From NZQO01 sp002693605 (GTDB lineage Bacteria > Bacteroidota > Bacteroidia > Flavobacteriales > Flavobacteriaceae), in NCBI GenBank assembly GCA_963972105.1, contig CAXAVH010000024.1, forward strand, positions 1 through 29,439: a stretch of DNA of 29,439 bases. The letters run 5' to 3'. Shown piece by piece: positions 15,074 to 23,454 of the stretch. The position numbers and the translations under genes were made by a program. Under the pieces are notes generated by a model, which worked only from the letters and a program-made list of their open reading frames with translations, was not told the DNA's origin and ran no database searches. How positions within the stretch are numbered: position 1 is the stretch's first letter; each line of letters opens with the position of its first letter.

Positions 15074-18000
15074 TTACATGTTCCGTCTGTACTGCCCTCC
15101 CACTTCAAAGAGCGCCTCGGTGATTTGCCCTAGAGAGCAAACCTTGGTGGCCTCCATAAGTTCTTCAAACATATTGTCGTTCTGTACGGCAGCGCGCTGT
15201 ACCTGCTCAAGGGCTGTTTTGGCCCTATCGGGGTAGGCTTGGTGGAGTTTCTGAAGGGTCGCTATCTGTGCCTGTTTTTCATCTTCGGTGGCACGAATTA
15301 CCTCCTTGGGCTGGATGGTGGGTGAACCTTTACTGCTAAGGAACGTATTAACCCCAATTATAGGGAACTCGCCGGTGTGTTTCAGCGTTTCGTAATAGAG
15401 GCTTTCTTCCTGTATCTTACTGCGCTGGTACATGGTTTCCATAGCTCCTAGCACGCCACCGCGCTCGGTCAACCTATCGAACTCCTGCAATACGGCGGCT
15501 TCTACCAAATCGGTCAATTCTTCTATAATAAAGGACCCTTGAATTGGATTTTCATTTTTCGCTAAGCCAAGTTCCTTGTTAATAATAAGTTGAATGGCCA
15601 TGGCACGTCGTACGCTTTCCTCGGTGGGCGTAGTAATTGCCTCATCATAGGCGTTGGTGTGCAAGGAGTTACAGTTGTCGTAAATAGCGTACAGCGCCTG
15701 CAAGGTGGTACGGATATCATTAAAGTCAATTTCCTGGGCGTGCAACGAACGTCCCGATGTCTGAATGTGGTACTTCAGCATTTGCGCCCGTGCATTGGCC
15801 CCGTACTTATCTTTCAATGCCTTTGACCAAATTTTACGCGCGACCCTTCCGATAACCGAATATTCGGGGTCGATTCCGTTACTGAAGAAAAACGACAGGT
15901 TAGGCCCAAATTTATTGATGTCCATACCACGGCTAAGGTAGTATTCCACATAGGTGAAGCCATTAGCCAGGGTAAAGGCCAGTTGCGTGATGGGGTTTGC
16001 GCCCGCCTCGGCAATGTGGTAGCCGCTAATGGAAACGGAATAGAAGTTACGCACCTTCTTTTCAATGAAGTACTCTTGCACGTCACCCATTAATCGAAGG
16101 GCGAATTCGGTAGAAAATATACACGTATTCTGCGCCTGGTCTTCCTTTAAAATATCGGCCTGCACCGTACCGCGCACTTGCTGTAGGGTTTCTGTCTTAA
16201 TTTTTTGGTACACATCGGCGGGTAGCACCTGGTCGCCCGTTACGCCCAATAGCATAAGGCCAAGGCCGTCATTTCCTTCTGGCAATTCGCCCTGATAGGT
16301 AGGTCGTTCGACATTTTTTTCTTTGTACATTTTTGAAATGGTGCGCTCCACCTCTTCCTCAAGGCCATTTTCCTTAATGTACTTCTCACAGTTCTGATCT
16401 ATGGCGGCGTTCATAAAGAACCCGAGCAACATTGGCGCCGGACCATTAATTGTCATACTCACCGAAGTCAATGCGTGGCTAAGATCAAACCCCGAATACA
16501 GCTTTTTTGCATCATCGAGACAACAAATACTCACCCCGGCATTTCCAATTTTGCCGTAAATATCCGGACGGTGGTCTGGGTCGTTTCCGTAGAGCGTTAC
16601 ACTGTCGAAAGCGGTAGATAGGCGTTTTGCCGGCATTCCCAAGCTTACGTAATGGAAACGGCGGTTGGTGCGCTCTGGCCCGCCCTCTCCCGCGAACATG
16701 CGCGTGGGGTCCTCGCCCGTACGCTTAAAGGGGTAGAGTCCTGCCGTATAGGGAAATTCACCCGGAACGTTTTCCTGCAAGGTCCAGCCCAATATATCGC
16801 CCCACGCCTGGTATTTGGGTAATGCCACCTTCGGAATTTGCGTGTGTGACAACGATTCGGTATGCGTGTCGATACTAATCTCACGGTCGCGCACCTTAAA
16901 GGTATAGACCGGTTGCCTGTACTTGTTTACCTTCTCGTCCCACCCAGTAATAACTTCCCAGTTGTAGGGATCAAGGTTCATCTTTACGCGGTCAAATTCG
17001 GCCGTTAGCAAGGTTACTAGGTCTTTATTTTCTTCTGAAATAGTGGTATTGTCAAGATTAAGCCCCGACTTTTCCAAAGCGGGTGTTGTTCCGGTCACCG
17101 TTTCAATCGTCTTGAAGATACCGTATAGTTTTTGAGCCGTTTCTGCCTGCTCGCTTGCCACTTTATCGTACTGCCGGTTATTTTCTGAAATTTCCGAAAG
17201 ATATCGGGTTCGCGCCGGGGGTATTACAAATATCTTTTCAGACATTTCATCTGAAATTTCATAGTTGCTTAGAAGATCTGACCCTGTTTTTTCGGCAACC
17301 ATATCCATTACCGCTTTGTAAAGTTGGTTCATGCCCGGATCGTTAAACTGCGAGGCAATGGTTCCGAAAATGGGAAGTTCGTCCTGGGGCGTATCCCATA
17401 ATTGGTGGTTACGCACAAATTGTTTCTTCACATCGCGCAAGGCATCTTTCGCGCCGCGCTTATCAAACTTGTTAATGGCCACTAAATCGGCAAAATCGAG
17501 CATATCGATTTTCTCCAATTGGGTGGCGGCTCCAAATTCGGGCGTCATTACATATAATGACACATCGCTGTGGTCTAGAATTTCGGTATCGCTCTGCCCA
17601 ATTCCGGAAGTTTCCAATATAATAATGTCATACTCGGCAGCCTTTAACACCTCAACGGCTTCCTGAACATGCTTTGAGAGCGCCAGGTTGCTTTGGCGTG
17701 TTGCCAAGCTGCGCATATACACCCTGGGCGAGTTGATGGCATTCATACGTATACGATCGCCCAACAGTGCGCCCCCCGTTTTGCGCTTAGAAGGGTCTAC
17801 CGAAATTAAGCCAATCGTCTTCTCGGGAAAATCGATCAGGAACCGGCGCACCAGCTCATCAACTAAAGACGATTTTCCTGCGCCACCGGTTCCCGTTATA
17901 CCCAAAACGGGAATGGATTTCTCCTTATTCGACTTATGAATCTTCGAAAGTGTTTCCTTCGCCACCTCCGGAAAATTCTCTGCGGCCGAGATGACCCGGG

Positions 18001-18499
18001 CAATGGCGGTCGGATTCTTTTCGGAAAGCTTGGCCGCCTCACCGTTCAGGGAATCGCCCAAGGGGAAATCGGCCGTTTTTACCAAATCGTTTATCATTCC
18101 CTGAAGTCCCATTTCGCGACCATCATCGGGCGAATAGATTCGGGTAATACCATATTTATGCAATTCGTCTATTTCCTCGGGCAGGATAACCCCACCGCCA
18201 CCGCCGAATATCTTAATGTGCCCGGCGCCTTTTTCCTGAAGCAAGTCGTACATATATTTAAAGTACTCGTTGTGCCCCCCTTGGTAACTGGTCATGGCGA
18301 TAGCATTGGCGTCTTCCTGGATCGCGGTGTTAACGACCTCCTCGACGCTACGGTCATGCCCGAGGTGGATAACTTCCACTCCCGTGGCCTGTATAATGCG
18401 CCTCATTATATTAATGGCCGCGTCGTGGCCATCAAAAAGAGAGGCCGCGGTGACGATTCGAACTTTGTTTTTTGGTTTATAGGAAGTTGCTTGTTGCAT
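15074..18499 (-). CDS. icmF: Fused isobutyryl-CoA mutase IcmF (B12-binding + GTPase chaperone + mutase)
   Basis: The 1141-residue protein has three parts in the IcmF order. (1) Residues about 12-145 are a cobalamin-binding domain with SLFDGHDAAINIMRRI, His25 being the likely lower cobalt ligand. (2) About 195-420 is a MeaB-type G domain with Walker A GTGGAGKS (203-210) and INKFDKRG. (3) About 560-1120 is the TIM-barrel mutase with PFKRTGEDPTRMFAGEGGPE, LSTAFDSVTLYG and SISGYHIAEAGANP. IcmF interconverts isobutyryl-CoA and n-butyryl-CoA using adenosylcobalamin, and some forms act on pivalyl- or isovaleryl-CoA; the GTPase loads and protects the cofactor. Length is typical. It is monocistronic with a -7 box upstream. 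A plain methylmalonyl-CoA mutase is ruled out by the fused G domain. Confidence 0.92.
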   Translation of the reverse strand: MQQATSYKPKNKVRIVTAASLFDGHDAAINIMRRIIQATGVEVIHLGHDRSVEEVVNTAIQEDANAIAMTSYQGGHNEYFKYMYDLLQEKGAGHIKIFGGGGGVILPEEIDELHKYGITRIYSPDDGREMGLQGMINDLVKTADFPLGDSLNGEAAKLSEKNPTAIARVISAAENFPEVAKETLSKIHKSNKEKSIPVLGITGTGGAGKSSLVDELVRRFLIDFPEKTIGLISVDPSKRKTGGALLGDRIRMNAINSPRVYMRSLATRQSNLALSKHVQEAVEVLKAAEYDIIILETSGIGQSDTEILDHSDVSLYVMTPEFGAATQLEKIDMLDFADLVAINKFDKRGAKDALRDVKKQFVRNHQLWDTPQDELPIFGTIASQFNDPGMNQLYKAVMDMVAEKTGSDLLSNYEISDEMSEKIFVIPPARTRYLSEISENNRQYDKVASEQAETAQKLYGIFKTIETVTGTTPALEKSGLNLDNTTISEENKDLVTLLTAEFDRVKMNLDPYNWEVITGWDEKVNKYRQPVYTFKVRDREISIDTHTESLSHTQIPKVALPKYQAWGDILGWTLQENVPGEFPYTAGLYPFKRTGEDPTRMFAGEGGPERTNRRFHYVSLGMPAKRLSTAFDSVTLYGNDPDHRPDIYGKIGNAGVSICCLDDAKKLYSGFDLSHALTSVSMTINGPAPMLLGFFMNAAIDQNCEKYIKENGLEEEVERTISKMYKEKNVERPTYQGELPEGNDGLGLMLLGVTGDQVLPADVYQKIKTETLQQVRGTVQADILKEDQAQNTCIFSTEFALRLMGDVQEYFIEKKVRNFYSVSISGYHIAEAGANPITQLAFTLANGFTYVEYYLSRGMDINKFGPNLSFFFSNGIDPEYSVIGRVARKIWSKALKDKYGANARAQMLKYHIQTSGRSLHAQEIDFNDIRTTLQALYAIYDNCNSLHTNAYDEAITTPTEESVRRAMAIQLIINKELGLAKNENPIQGSFIIEELTDLVEAAVLQEFDRLTERGGVLGAMETMYQRSKIQEESLYYETLKHTGEFPIIGVNTFLSSKGSPTIQPKEVIRATEDEKQAQIATLQKLHQAYPDRAKTALEQVQRAAVQNDNMFEELMEATKVCSLGQITEALFEVGGQYRRNM

Positions 18500-18526
18500 A
18501 GGTTCGTGGTATTTAATTCAAGGTCA

Positions 18527-18534
18527 CAAAATTA
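18527..18534 (-). promoter_or_regulatory. -7 box for icmF
   Basis: Minus-strand TAATTTTG fits TANNTTTG, about 28 nt before the icmF ATG. No clear TTG at standard spacing. The 167-nt gap between icmF and the T9SS gene shows no B12-riboswitch box by eye. Confidence 0.45.
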
Positions 18535-18666
18535 CGAAAAAACCAAGTAATTATAAGGGTTCAACCCTGTAAGAGACGAATTAAAAATATGCTATTTTTT
18601 TCTTTATCGTCTGTATTTTTTGTATATTGGCACCAAATTAATATTTAACAACAAACTTTTTTTATC

Positions 18667-19539
18667 ATGAAAAAAATTTACTTAACTCTTGCAGCTGTTG
18701 CATTTGCCTTCACCGCAAACGCACAGCTTATTGATGACAACTTTGACTTTTACACTTTAGGTGACATTAGCTCACAGTCTCTAGATTGGAGAACTTGGAG
18801 CGACGTGGATGGCACTCCTGAAGATGCTGACGTTGTTGACACTCAGTCTGCTTCTTCTCCGCAGTCTATGAACATTTCTGAAGGTAACGATATGTTGCTT
18901 TTGTTTGGCGACCAAACTTCAGGTGTTTACACTTGGCAGTATGACTTGTACCTAGAGCCAGGAAGTACTGGTTTCTTTGGTATGATGTCTGAATCTACTA
19001 CTGAATTCGCATTGGCTATGTACATCAACGAGCCAACTGTAGGTCAAACTTTGTTTACTGAACCAGGTGGAAACACTCAGGTTGGTGATGCATTTGACAT
19101 TCCAGAAGAAACTTGGGTTACTATGACTTGGGAAATGGATCTTGGTGCTGGTACTGCAATCGTATCTTTAGACGGAACTGAAGTTTACAACGGTGATTTC
19201 TACAGAAACCAACTTCAATCTGTTGACCTTTGGGCTAACGACGCTGACACAGACTTCTACATGGACAACGTTCTTTTCGTAGAAGGAACTTTAGGTGTTA
19301 ACGATTTCAACGCTAACGTATTTAGCGTATACCCTAACCCAGTAAAAGATGTATTGAACATCGAGTCTGCTGCTGCTGTAAATTCAGTTGTTGTATACGA
19401 CGTACTTGGTAAAGTTGTTCTTCAGGCACAACCTGATGCAATTTCTCCAAAAGTTGATATGAGCAACCTTTCTTCAGGAGCTTACATGGTTCAAGTAACT
19501 ATCGGAAATGCTTCTAAGACTGTAAAAGTTATCAAATAA
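18667..19539 (+). CDS. Secreted beta-sandwich protein with T9SS type A sorting domain
   Basis: Residues 1-20 are a signal peptide (ending FTANAQ). Residues about 22-210 form a Trp/Asp-rich beta-sandwich resembling LamG/concanavalin-like domains (DWRTWSDVDG, WQYDLYLEPGSTGFFG, TWVTMTWEMD, DFYMDNVLF). Residues about 219-290 are a T9SS type A sorting domain, with VFSVYPNPVKDVLNI, VVVYDVLGKVV, LSSGAYMVQV and the basic end KTVKVIK. The protein should cross the outer membrane by T9SS and be attached to or released from the surface. Its role may be carbohydrate or matrix binding, which is inference. Codon use leans strongly to T-ending codons (GCT, ACT, GTT, TCT), unlike neighbours, as expected for a highly expressed gene. 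A -7-like TATATTGG (18623-18630) is upstream. Confidence 0.9.
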   Translation: MKKIYLTLAAVAFAFTANAQLIDDNFDFYTLGDISSQSLDWRTWSDVDGTPEDADVVDTQSASSPQSMNISEGNDMLLLFGDQTSGVYTWQYDLYLEPGSTGFFGMMSESTTEFALAMYINEPTVGQTLFTEPGGNTQVGDAFDIPEETWVTMTWEMDLGAGTAIVSLDGTEVYNGDFYRNQLQSVDLWANDADTDFYMDNVLFVEGTLGVNDFNANVFSVYPNPVKDVLNIESAAAVNSVVVYDVLGKVVLQAQPDAISPKVDMSNLSSGAYMVQVTIGNASKTVKVIK

Positions 19540-19561
19540 GCATTTTATAACTGATTAATGG

Positions 19562-19591
19562 AAAAGGGCTCTTTTTAAGAGCCCTTTTTTT
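19562..19591 (+). terminator. Intrinsic terminator after T9SS-protein gene
   Basis: The 12-bp stem AAAAGGGCTCTT / AAGAGCCCTTTT with a 3-nt loop and a T run lies 22 nt after the stop, so the following DUF4197 gene needs its own promoter or read-through. Confidence 0.88.
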
Positions 19592-19617
19592 ATACCCTAA
19601 TTATAAATTATCCAAGA

Positions 19618-20325
19618 ATGATCAAAAAAGGCATATTCCTCGCACTTATCTTCATTGCGACCTCCTGCGCCGAACTGCAACAGGTGGTCAATACACTCCC
19701 AAACGGGCAAATTGGCCTAAGCACACAACAGATAGCAGCGGGACTTCGACAAGCGCTCGATCTAGGTATTGATAGACAAGTGACCAAGCTTACGCAGAGA
19801 GATGGTTTTTACAGAAATGAGGCCGTAAAAATACCCTTGCCATCCGAGCTTCAGAAGGTAGATGAGACCCTGCGCAGTATTGGCCTTGGCGGTTTGGCTG
19901 ACGAAGGCATTAAAATACTGAACCGAGCCGCAGAAGAGGCAGTTAAGGAAGCCACCCCCATTTTCGTGGGTGCCGTAAAAGAAATAACCTTTACCGATGC
20001 CAAGAACATTCTCCTGGGGCCCAACAATGCCGAAACGAAATATCTAGAACAGAAGACCGATAAGGCGCTCTACGCAAAATTCAGCCCTGTTATAAAGCGA
20101 TCTTTTAACGAGGTAGGTGCAGATAAAGTGTGGGCCAATATCATCTCAAGGTACAATGCAATTCCATTTGTAGCAAAGGTGAACCCGGACCTAACCGATT
20201 ATGTAACACAAGAGGCCCTAAAGGGTGTATTTACTATGATAGCCATTGAGGAGCGGCAGATACGTACTAATGTAAATGCTAGGACCACCTCGCTTTTACG
20301 ACAGGTATTTGCATTGCAAGATTGA
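19618..20325 (+). CDS. DUF4197 lipoprotein
   Basis: The 235-residue protein has a lipoprotein signal peptide (FIATSC, Cys17), then a mostly helical body with features of DUF4197: LSTQQIAAGLRQALDLGID, FYRNEAVKIPLP, DEGIKILNRAAEEAV, LEQKTDKALYAKFSPVI and LTDYVTQEALKGVFTMI. This family is common in Bacteroidota and Proteobacteria; no biochemical role is established to my knowledge. Length matches the family. It is probably anchored in the outer membrane facing the periplasm, as no acidic surface-export signal follows the cysteine. It stands alone after a terminator. Confidence 0.87.
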   Translation: MIKKGIFLALIFIATSCAELQQVVNTLPNGQIGLSTQQIAAGLRQALDLGIDRQVTKLTQRDGFYRNEAVKIPLPSELQKVDETLRSIGLGGLADEGIKILNRAAEEAVKEATPIFVGAVKEITFTDAKNILLGPNNAETKYLEQKTDKALYAKFSPVIKRSFNEVGADKVWANIISRYNAIPFVAKVNPDLTDYVTQEALKGVFTMIAIEERQIRTNVNARTTSLLRQVFALQD

Positions 20326-20391
20326 AAAGGTTAATATTTTAACACTAAGTAGGTTCCTACAAATTATATTAGCATACTATTAACCAACCCT

Positions 20392-20425
20392 TTGCACAAA
20401 TTATCTAGTGTGGACAGTATCTTTG
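20392..20425 (+). promoter_or_regulatory. Promoter for Lacal_2735-type gene (TTG - 23 bp - TATCTTTG)
   Basis: The exact -7 box TATCTTTG (20418-20425) and a TTG at 20392-20394 with a 23-bp spacer, the same layout as the promoter before the MFS leader, give a leader of about 20 nt. Confidence 0.5.
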
Positions 20426-20451
20426 TCTCATGATTTTGAATATGCTGAACG

Positions 20452-20631
20452 ATGGGATTATTTAAAAAAAGAAACAAACTCGATAGACTTAAGAAAAGAT
20501 ATACTGATTTGATGCGGAAATCGTACCAAACGGCATTAAGAAACCGAGACGAAAGCCAAAAGATACACGAACGGGCCGAGCGTATTTTTGATGAGATAAA
20601 ATACCTTACCGTTCGATACGCCGATAAATAG
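20452..20631 (+). CDS. Lacal_2735 family small protein
   Basis: The ATG at 20452 opens 59 codons starting MGLFKKRNKLDRLKKRY and continuing through a charged helix (ESQKIHERAERIFDEIKYL). This matches the small flavobacterial Lacal_2735 family in length, in the N-terminal GLFKK motif followed by L-x2-x-Y-x2-LM and in the long amphipathic helix. The family function is unknown. A convincing promoter lies about 27 nt upstream. It ends 3 nt from the convergent BtuF-like gene stop, leaving no room for a separate terminator. Confidence 0.8.
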   Translation: MGLFKKRNKLDRLKKRYTDLMRKSYQTALRNRDESQKIHERAERIFDEIKYLTVRYADK

Positions 20632-20634
20632 CCT

Positions 20635-21411
20635 CTACGAACGTACCTTTGTAAAGTAGCGAAAGGCATTGGCCATGCGCGAACCATACCAACTAAAGTA
20701 TTCTCCATCCACTACCCTAACCTCCGTCTTCAACACCTTTTCAAGCTGCGCCGCATCTTCGTCCTTAAACGGAAATGGCTCGGTAGACAACAACACTAAA
20801 TCTGCTGTTTTCAATGCCTCCAATTCTATTTCGGGATATCTACTTTCGCTCCCCGCAAAGATATTCTCGAAGTTATTCAACTTGAGCATCCCATCGATAA
20901 AGGTATGGCTGCCCACCGCCATAAAGGGGTCCTTCCAAATAAGGTAAGCCACCTTTTTTCTGGGCAGTTTTTCTGAAAATGCAACGAACTCCTTTTTTTC
21001 GCCTTCAATTTCCGAAATTAAACCAGTAGCCTCCAATTCCTTTCCAAAAAGTTGGCCCACCAGGGCGATCATCTCTAAACTTTCCTCATAGCTATTTATA
21101 TCGCTAACCCAGACGGGAGCAATTTTACCGAGTTCCGATACCATTTCCGCGGTATTTTCTTCTTTGTTGCAGAGAATAATATCTGGAGCTACCTCCTTTA
21201 TTTTTGAATAGTGAACCGATTTGGTGCCGCCAACAACCGTAATTTCTTTTCGGAGCTGTTTGGGATGAACGCAGAATTTGGTAATTCCCACCAACGAATC
21301 TCGCAATCCAAGATGTACTAGCAATTCGGTTTGGGAAGGAACGAGCGAGACAATACGCCGTGGCGTCCTGCGCAGTTCAATTTCCCTGTTAAGCTGATCG
21401 TTAACGCGCAT
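20635..21411 (-). CDS. BtuF-like helical-backbone metal/cobalamin receptor without signal peptide
   Basis: The preferred start is the ATG at 21409-21411 (MRVNDQLNREIEL), giving 258 residues and an 11-nt overlap with pyrF; a farther in-frame ATG at 21492 would run deep into pyrF. The class III solute-binding fold is clear: RIVSLVPSQTELLVHLGL near the N-terminus, IKEVAPDIILCNKEEN, LIWKDPFMAVGSHTFIDGML and the C-terminal ALKTADLVLLSTEPFPF. Such proteins bind B12, haem or siderophores for ABC importers. Here there is no signal peptide or lipobox and no permease next door, so a cytoplasmic role is possible. It is the last gene of the prfA-pyrF unit. Confidence 0.83.
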   Translation of the reverse strand: MRVNDQLNREIELRRTPRRIVSLVPSQTELLVHLGLRDSLVGITKFCVHPKQLRKEITVVGGTKSVHYSKIKEVAPDIILCNKEENTAEMVSELGKIAPVWVSDINSYEESLEMIALVGQLFGKELEATGLISEIEGEKKEFVAFSEKLPRKKVAYLIWKDPFMAVGSHTFIDGMLKLNNFENIFAGSESRYPEIELEALKTADLVLLSTEPFPFKDEDAAQLEKVLKTEVRVVDGEYFSWYGSRMANAFRYFTKVRS

Positions 21412-22219
21412 CGAGAATAAGCTGCATTTCCTGTTGAAGTTTTTCGGCCTCGTGTGCAGCCGCTTCGGCAAAGTTTTCGCCTTGGCCGGCATAGATAATT
21501 CCCCTAGAGGAATTGATCAACAAGCCAACCTGTGGGTTCATTCCGTACTTGCAGACCGATTGTAGGTCGCCCCCCTGCGCGCCAATTCCCGGTACGAGCA
21601 AGAAACTGTCCGGTACGATATTTCGGATGGTCTTGAAATATTCTGCCTTGGTAGCGCCTACGACATACATTAATCGGTCGCTATTTTTCCACGATTTTGA
21701 AACTTTCAGAACTTTTTCGAAAAGTGCCTCGCCAGAATCTTCTTGAGTCTGAAAATTAAAAGCCCCTTGGTTGGAGGTGAGTGCCAGCAATATGGTATGC
21801 TTATTCTGAAACTCCAAAAACGGTTCTACAGAATCACTCCCCATATAGGGCGCAACCGTGACTGAATCGAACCCCATATCGTCAAAGAATGCCTTGGCAT
21901 AGCGCGAGGACGTATTGCCAATATCGCCACGTTTGGCATCGGCAATGGTATATATTTCAGGAAAGTTTGTGCTCAGGTACGCTATCGTCCTTGCCAACGC
22001 TTGCCACCCTTTTATTCCATAGGCCTCGTAAAAAGCAGTATTGGGTTTGTAGCTTACCGCCACGTGGTGGGTGGCATCAATAATAGCCTTGTTGAAAGCG
22101 AAAATAGGATCTTCGTCCTGCAGTAAATGAGTGGGTATCTTTTCCAGGTCAACGTCTAAGCCAATGCATAAAAAGGACTTCTTTCGTTCAATTTCGGCAA
22201 CTAGCTTTTCCGTTGTCAT
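21401..22219 (-). CDS. pyrF: Orotidine 5'-phosphate decarboxylase, type 2
   Basis: The 272-residue enzyme has the catalytic signature TIADAKRGDIGNTS (Asp94, Lys96, Asp99), the GLDVDLEKIP start and the PGIGAQGGDL phosphate-binding loop. It converts OMP to UMP, the last step of de novo pyrimidine synthesis. The length and the DAKRGDIGNTS form mark the type 2 (actinobacterial/Bacteroidota) group rather than the 230-residue E. coli type. It begins 3 nt after the prfA stop and overlaps the next gene by 11 nt. Confidence 0.95.
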   Translation of the reverse strand: MTTEKLVAEIERKKSFLCIGLDVDLEKIPTHLLQDEDPIFAFNKAIIDATHHVAVSYKPNTAFYEAYGIKGWQALARTIAYLSTNFPEIYTIADAKRGDIGNTSSRYAKAFFDDMGFDSVTVAPYMGSDSVEPFLEFQNKHTILLALTSNQGAFNFQTQEDSGEALFEKVLKVSKSWKNSDRLMYVVGATKAEYFKTIRNIVPDSFLLVPGIGAQGGDLQSVCKYGMNPQVGLLINSSRGIIYAGQGENFAEAAAHEAEKLQQEMQLILDAR

Positions 22220-22222
22220 AGG

Positions 22223-23299
22223 TTAAAATGTTTCGCCTGCTTCCTTGAGTTTTTCGGTATTGCTCACCAACTGAAGCTCGTCGATAATTCGCTGCACATC
22301 GCCATCGATAATATTTCCGAGGTCGTAAAGCGTTAAATTAATGCGGTGGTCGGTAACCCTACCCTGCGGATAGTTGTATGTTCTAATTTTCGCGCTCCGG
22401 TCGCCACTGGTAACCATAGATCCGCGCTTGGCGGCATCTTCGGCCTGCTTTTTTGCAAGTTCCATATCGTACAGGCGCGAGCGCAGTACCTTAAAGGCCT
22501 TTTCCTTGTTCTTATGTTGGGATTTCTGGTCCTGGCACTGGGCGACGATTCCCGTGGGTTCGTGCGTTAACCGCACGGCGGAATAAGTCGTGTTAACCGA
22601 TTGGCCACCGGGGCCCGAGCTACAGAAATAATCGATACGAACATCCTTAGGGTCTACCTCGATATCGAACTCTTCCGCTTCGGGAAAAACCATCACCGTG
22701 GCGGCACTGGTATGCACACGGCCCTGGGTTTCGGTTTGCGGCACTCGCTGTACGCGATGCACGCCGGCCTCAAATTTCAAGGTTCCATAGACATCCTCAC
22801 CTTCAATTTCAAACTGTATCTCCTTGAAACCGCCGCTGGTACCTTCGCTAAAATCTACGGTAGTGGTTCGCCAGCCCTTGCTCTCGCAATATTTCGAATA
22901 CATACGGAACAAATCTCCGGCAAAGATACTCGCCTCATCGCCACCCGTACCCGCGCGTATTTCCATCACGGCATTTTTGGCATCTTCCGGATCTTTCGGA
23001 ACCAAGAGAAATTTTATCTCTTCTTCCAATTTCGGGAGGCGGCCCTTGGCCTCTTCCATCTGCATTTTGGCCATTTCTACCATTTCGGCATCGCTACCGT
23101 CCTGGATTATCTCATCGGCCTCCTCAATTCGGCCCTTCACCGTTATATATTCCTCGCGCTTGTCCATTAAAATGCGCAAATCCTTATATTCCTTATTCAG
23201 CTGAATGTATCGCTTCTGGTCGCTGATAATATCTGGCTGAATGATAAGATCGCTCACCTCGTCGAACCGCTGCTTTACTATTTGAAGTTTTTCTAACAT
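22223..23299 (-). CDS. prfA: Peptide chain release factor 1
   Basis: The ATG at 23297-23299 (MLEKLQIVKQRF) gives 358 residues, the normal RF1 length; an ATG ten codons upstream (23329) adds an unusual extension. The GGQ motif is at 231-233 in FCSSGPGGQSVNTT, and the codon-recognition tripeptide is PQT at 187-189 in QRVPQTETQGR. RF1 has PxT where RF2 has SPF, so this is RF1, reading UAA and UAG; Gln at the middle position (Ala in E. coli) is a tolerated variant. No internal frameshift is needed, unlike RF2. It is the first gene of the prfA-pyrF-BtuF-like operon. Confidence 0.96.
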   Translation of the reverse strand: MLEKLQIVKQRFDEVSDLIIQPDIISDQKRYIQLNKEYKDLRILMDKREEYITVKGRIEEADEIIQDGSDAEMVEMAKMQMEEAKGRLPKLEEEIKFLLVPKDPEDAKNAVMEIRAGTGGDEASIFAGDLFRMYSKYCESKGWRTTTVDFSEGTSGGFKEIQFEIEGEDVYGTLKFEAGVHRVQRVPQTETQGRVHTSAATVMVFPEAEEFDIEVDPKDVRIDYFCSSGPGGQSVNTTYSAVRLTHEPTGIVAQCQDQKSQHKNKEKAFKVLRSRLYDMELAKKQAEDAAKRGSMVTSGDRSAKIRTYNYPQGRVTDHRINLTLYDLGNIIDGDVQRIIDELQLVSNTEKLKEAGETF

Positions 23300-23337
23300 A
23301 GTATGTACTGATTGCCCTAGCTTTTGCAAGGCAGGTG

Positions 23338-23345
23338 CAAATTTA
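23338..23345 (-). promoter_or_regulatory. -7 box for prfA operon
   Basis: Minus-strand TAAATTTG fits TANNTTTG about 40 nt before the prfA ATG, and about 10 nt before the alternative upstream ATG at 23329. No clear -33 at standard spacing. Confidence 0.4.
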
Positions 23346-23454
23346 CGATAAATAACTTAATTAAATTTTCCGGTTTTCTGAAATGATGGCGCCACTTCAG
23401 CCCCGCGAATTACAACGGTCTAGTTACGCGGAAATGGACACGGGCGTTCCTTAT

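Noticed and set aside
17936..18550. A 204-codon plus-strand frame antisense to icmF
   Set aside because: icmF is unmistakable by three domains; the antisense frame has no family features and arises from the codon bias of icmF.
18500..18666. Cobalamin riboswitch upstream of icmF
   Set aside because: No B12-box-like sequence was found by eye and the predicted icmF leader is only about 20 nt.
22601..23170. A 189-codon plus-strand frame antisense to prfA
   Set aside because: Lies within the highly conserved RF1 gene, with no motif of its own.
22223..23299. Programmed frameshift as in release factor 2
   Set aside because: PQT and the intact frame identify RF1, which is not frameshift-regulated.
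23346..23454. RNA gene or small ORF between prfA and purM
   Set aside because: About 110 nt with no stable hairpin followed by a T tract, and no start codon with supported frame.
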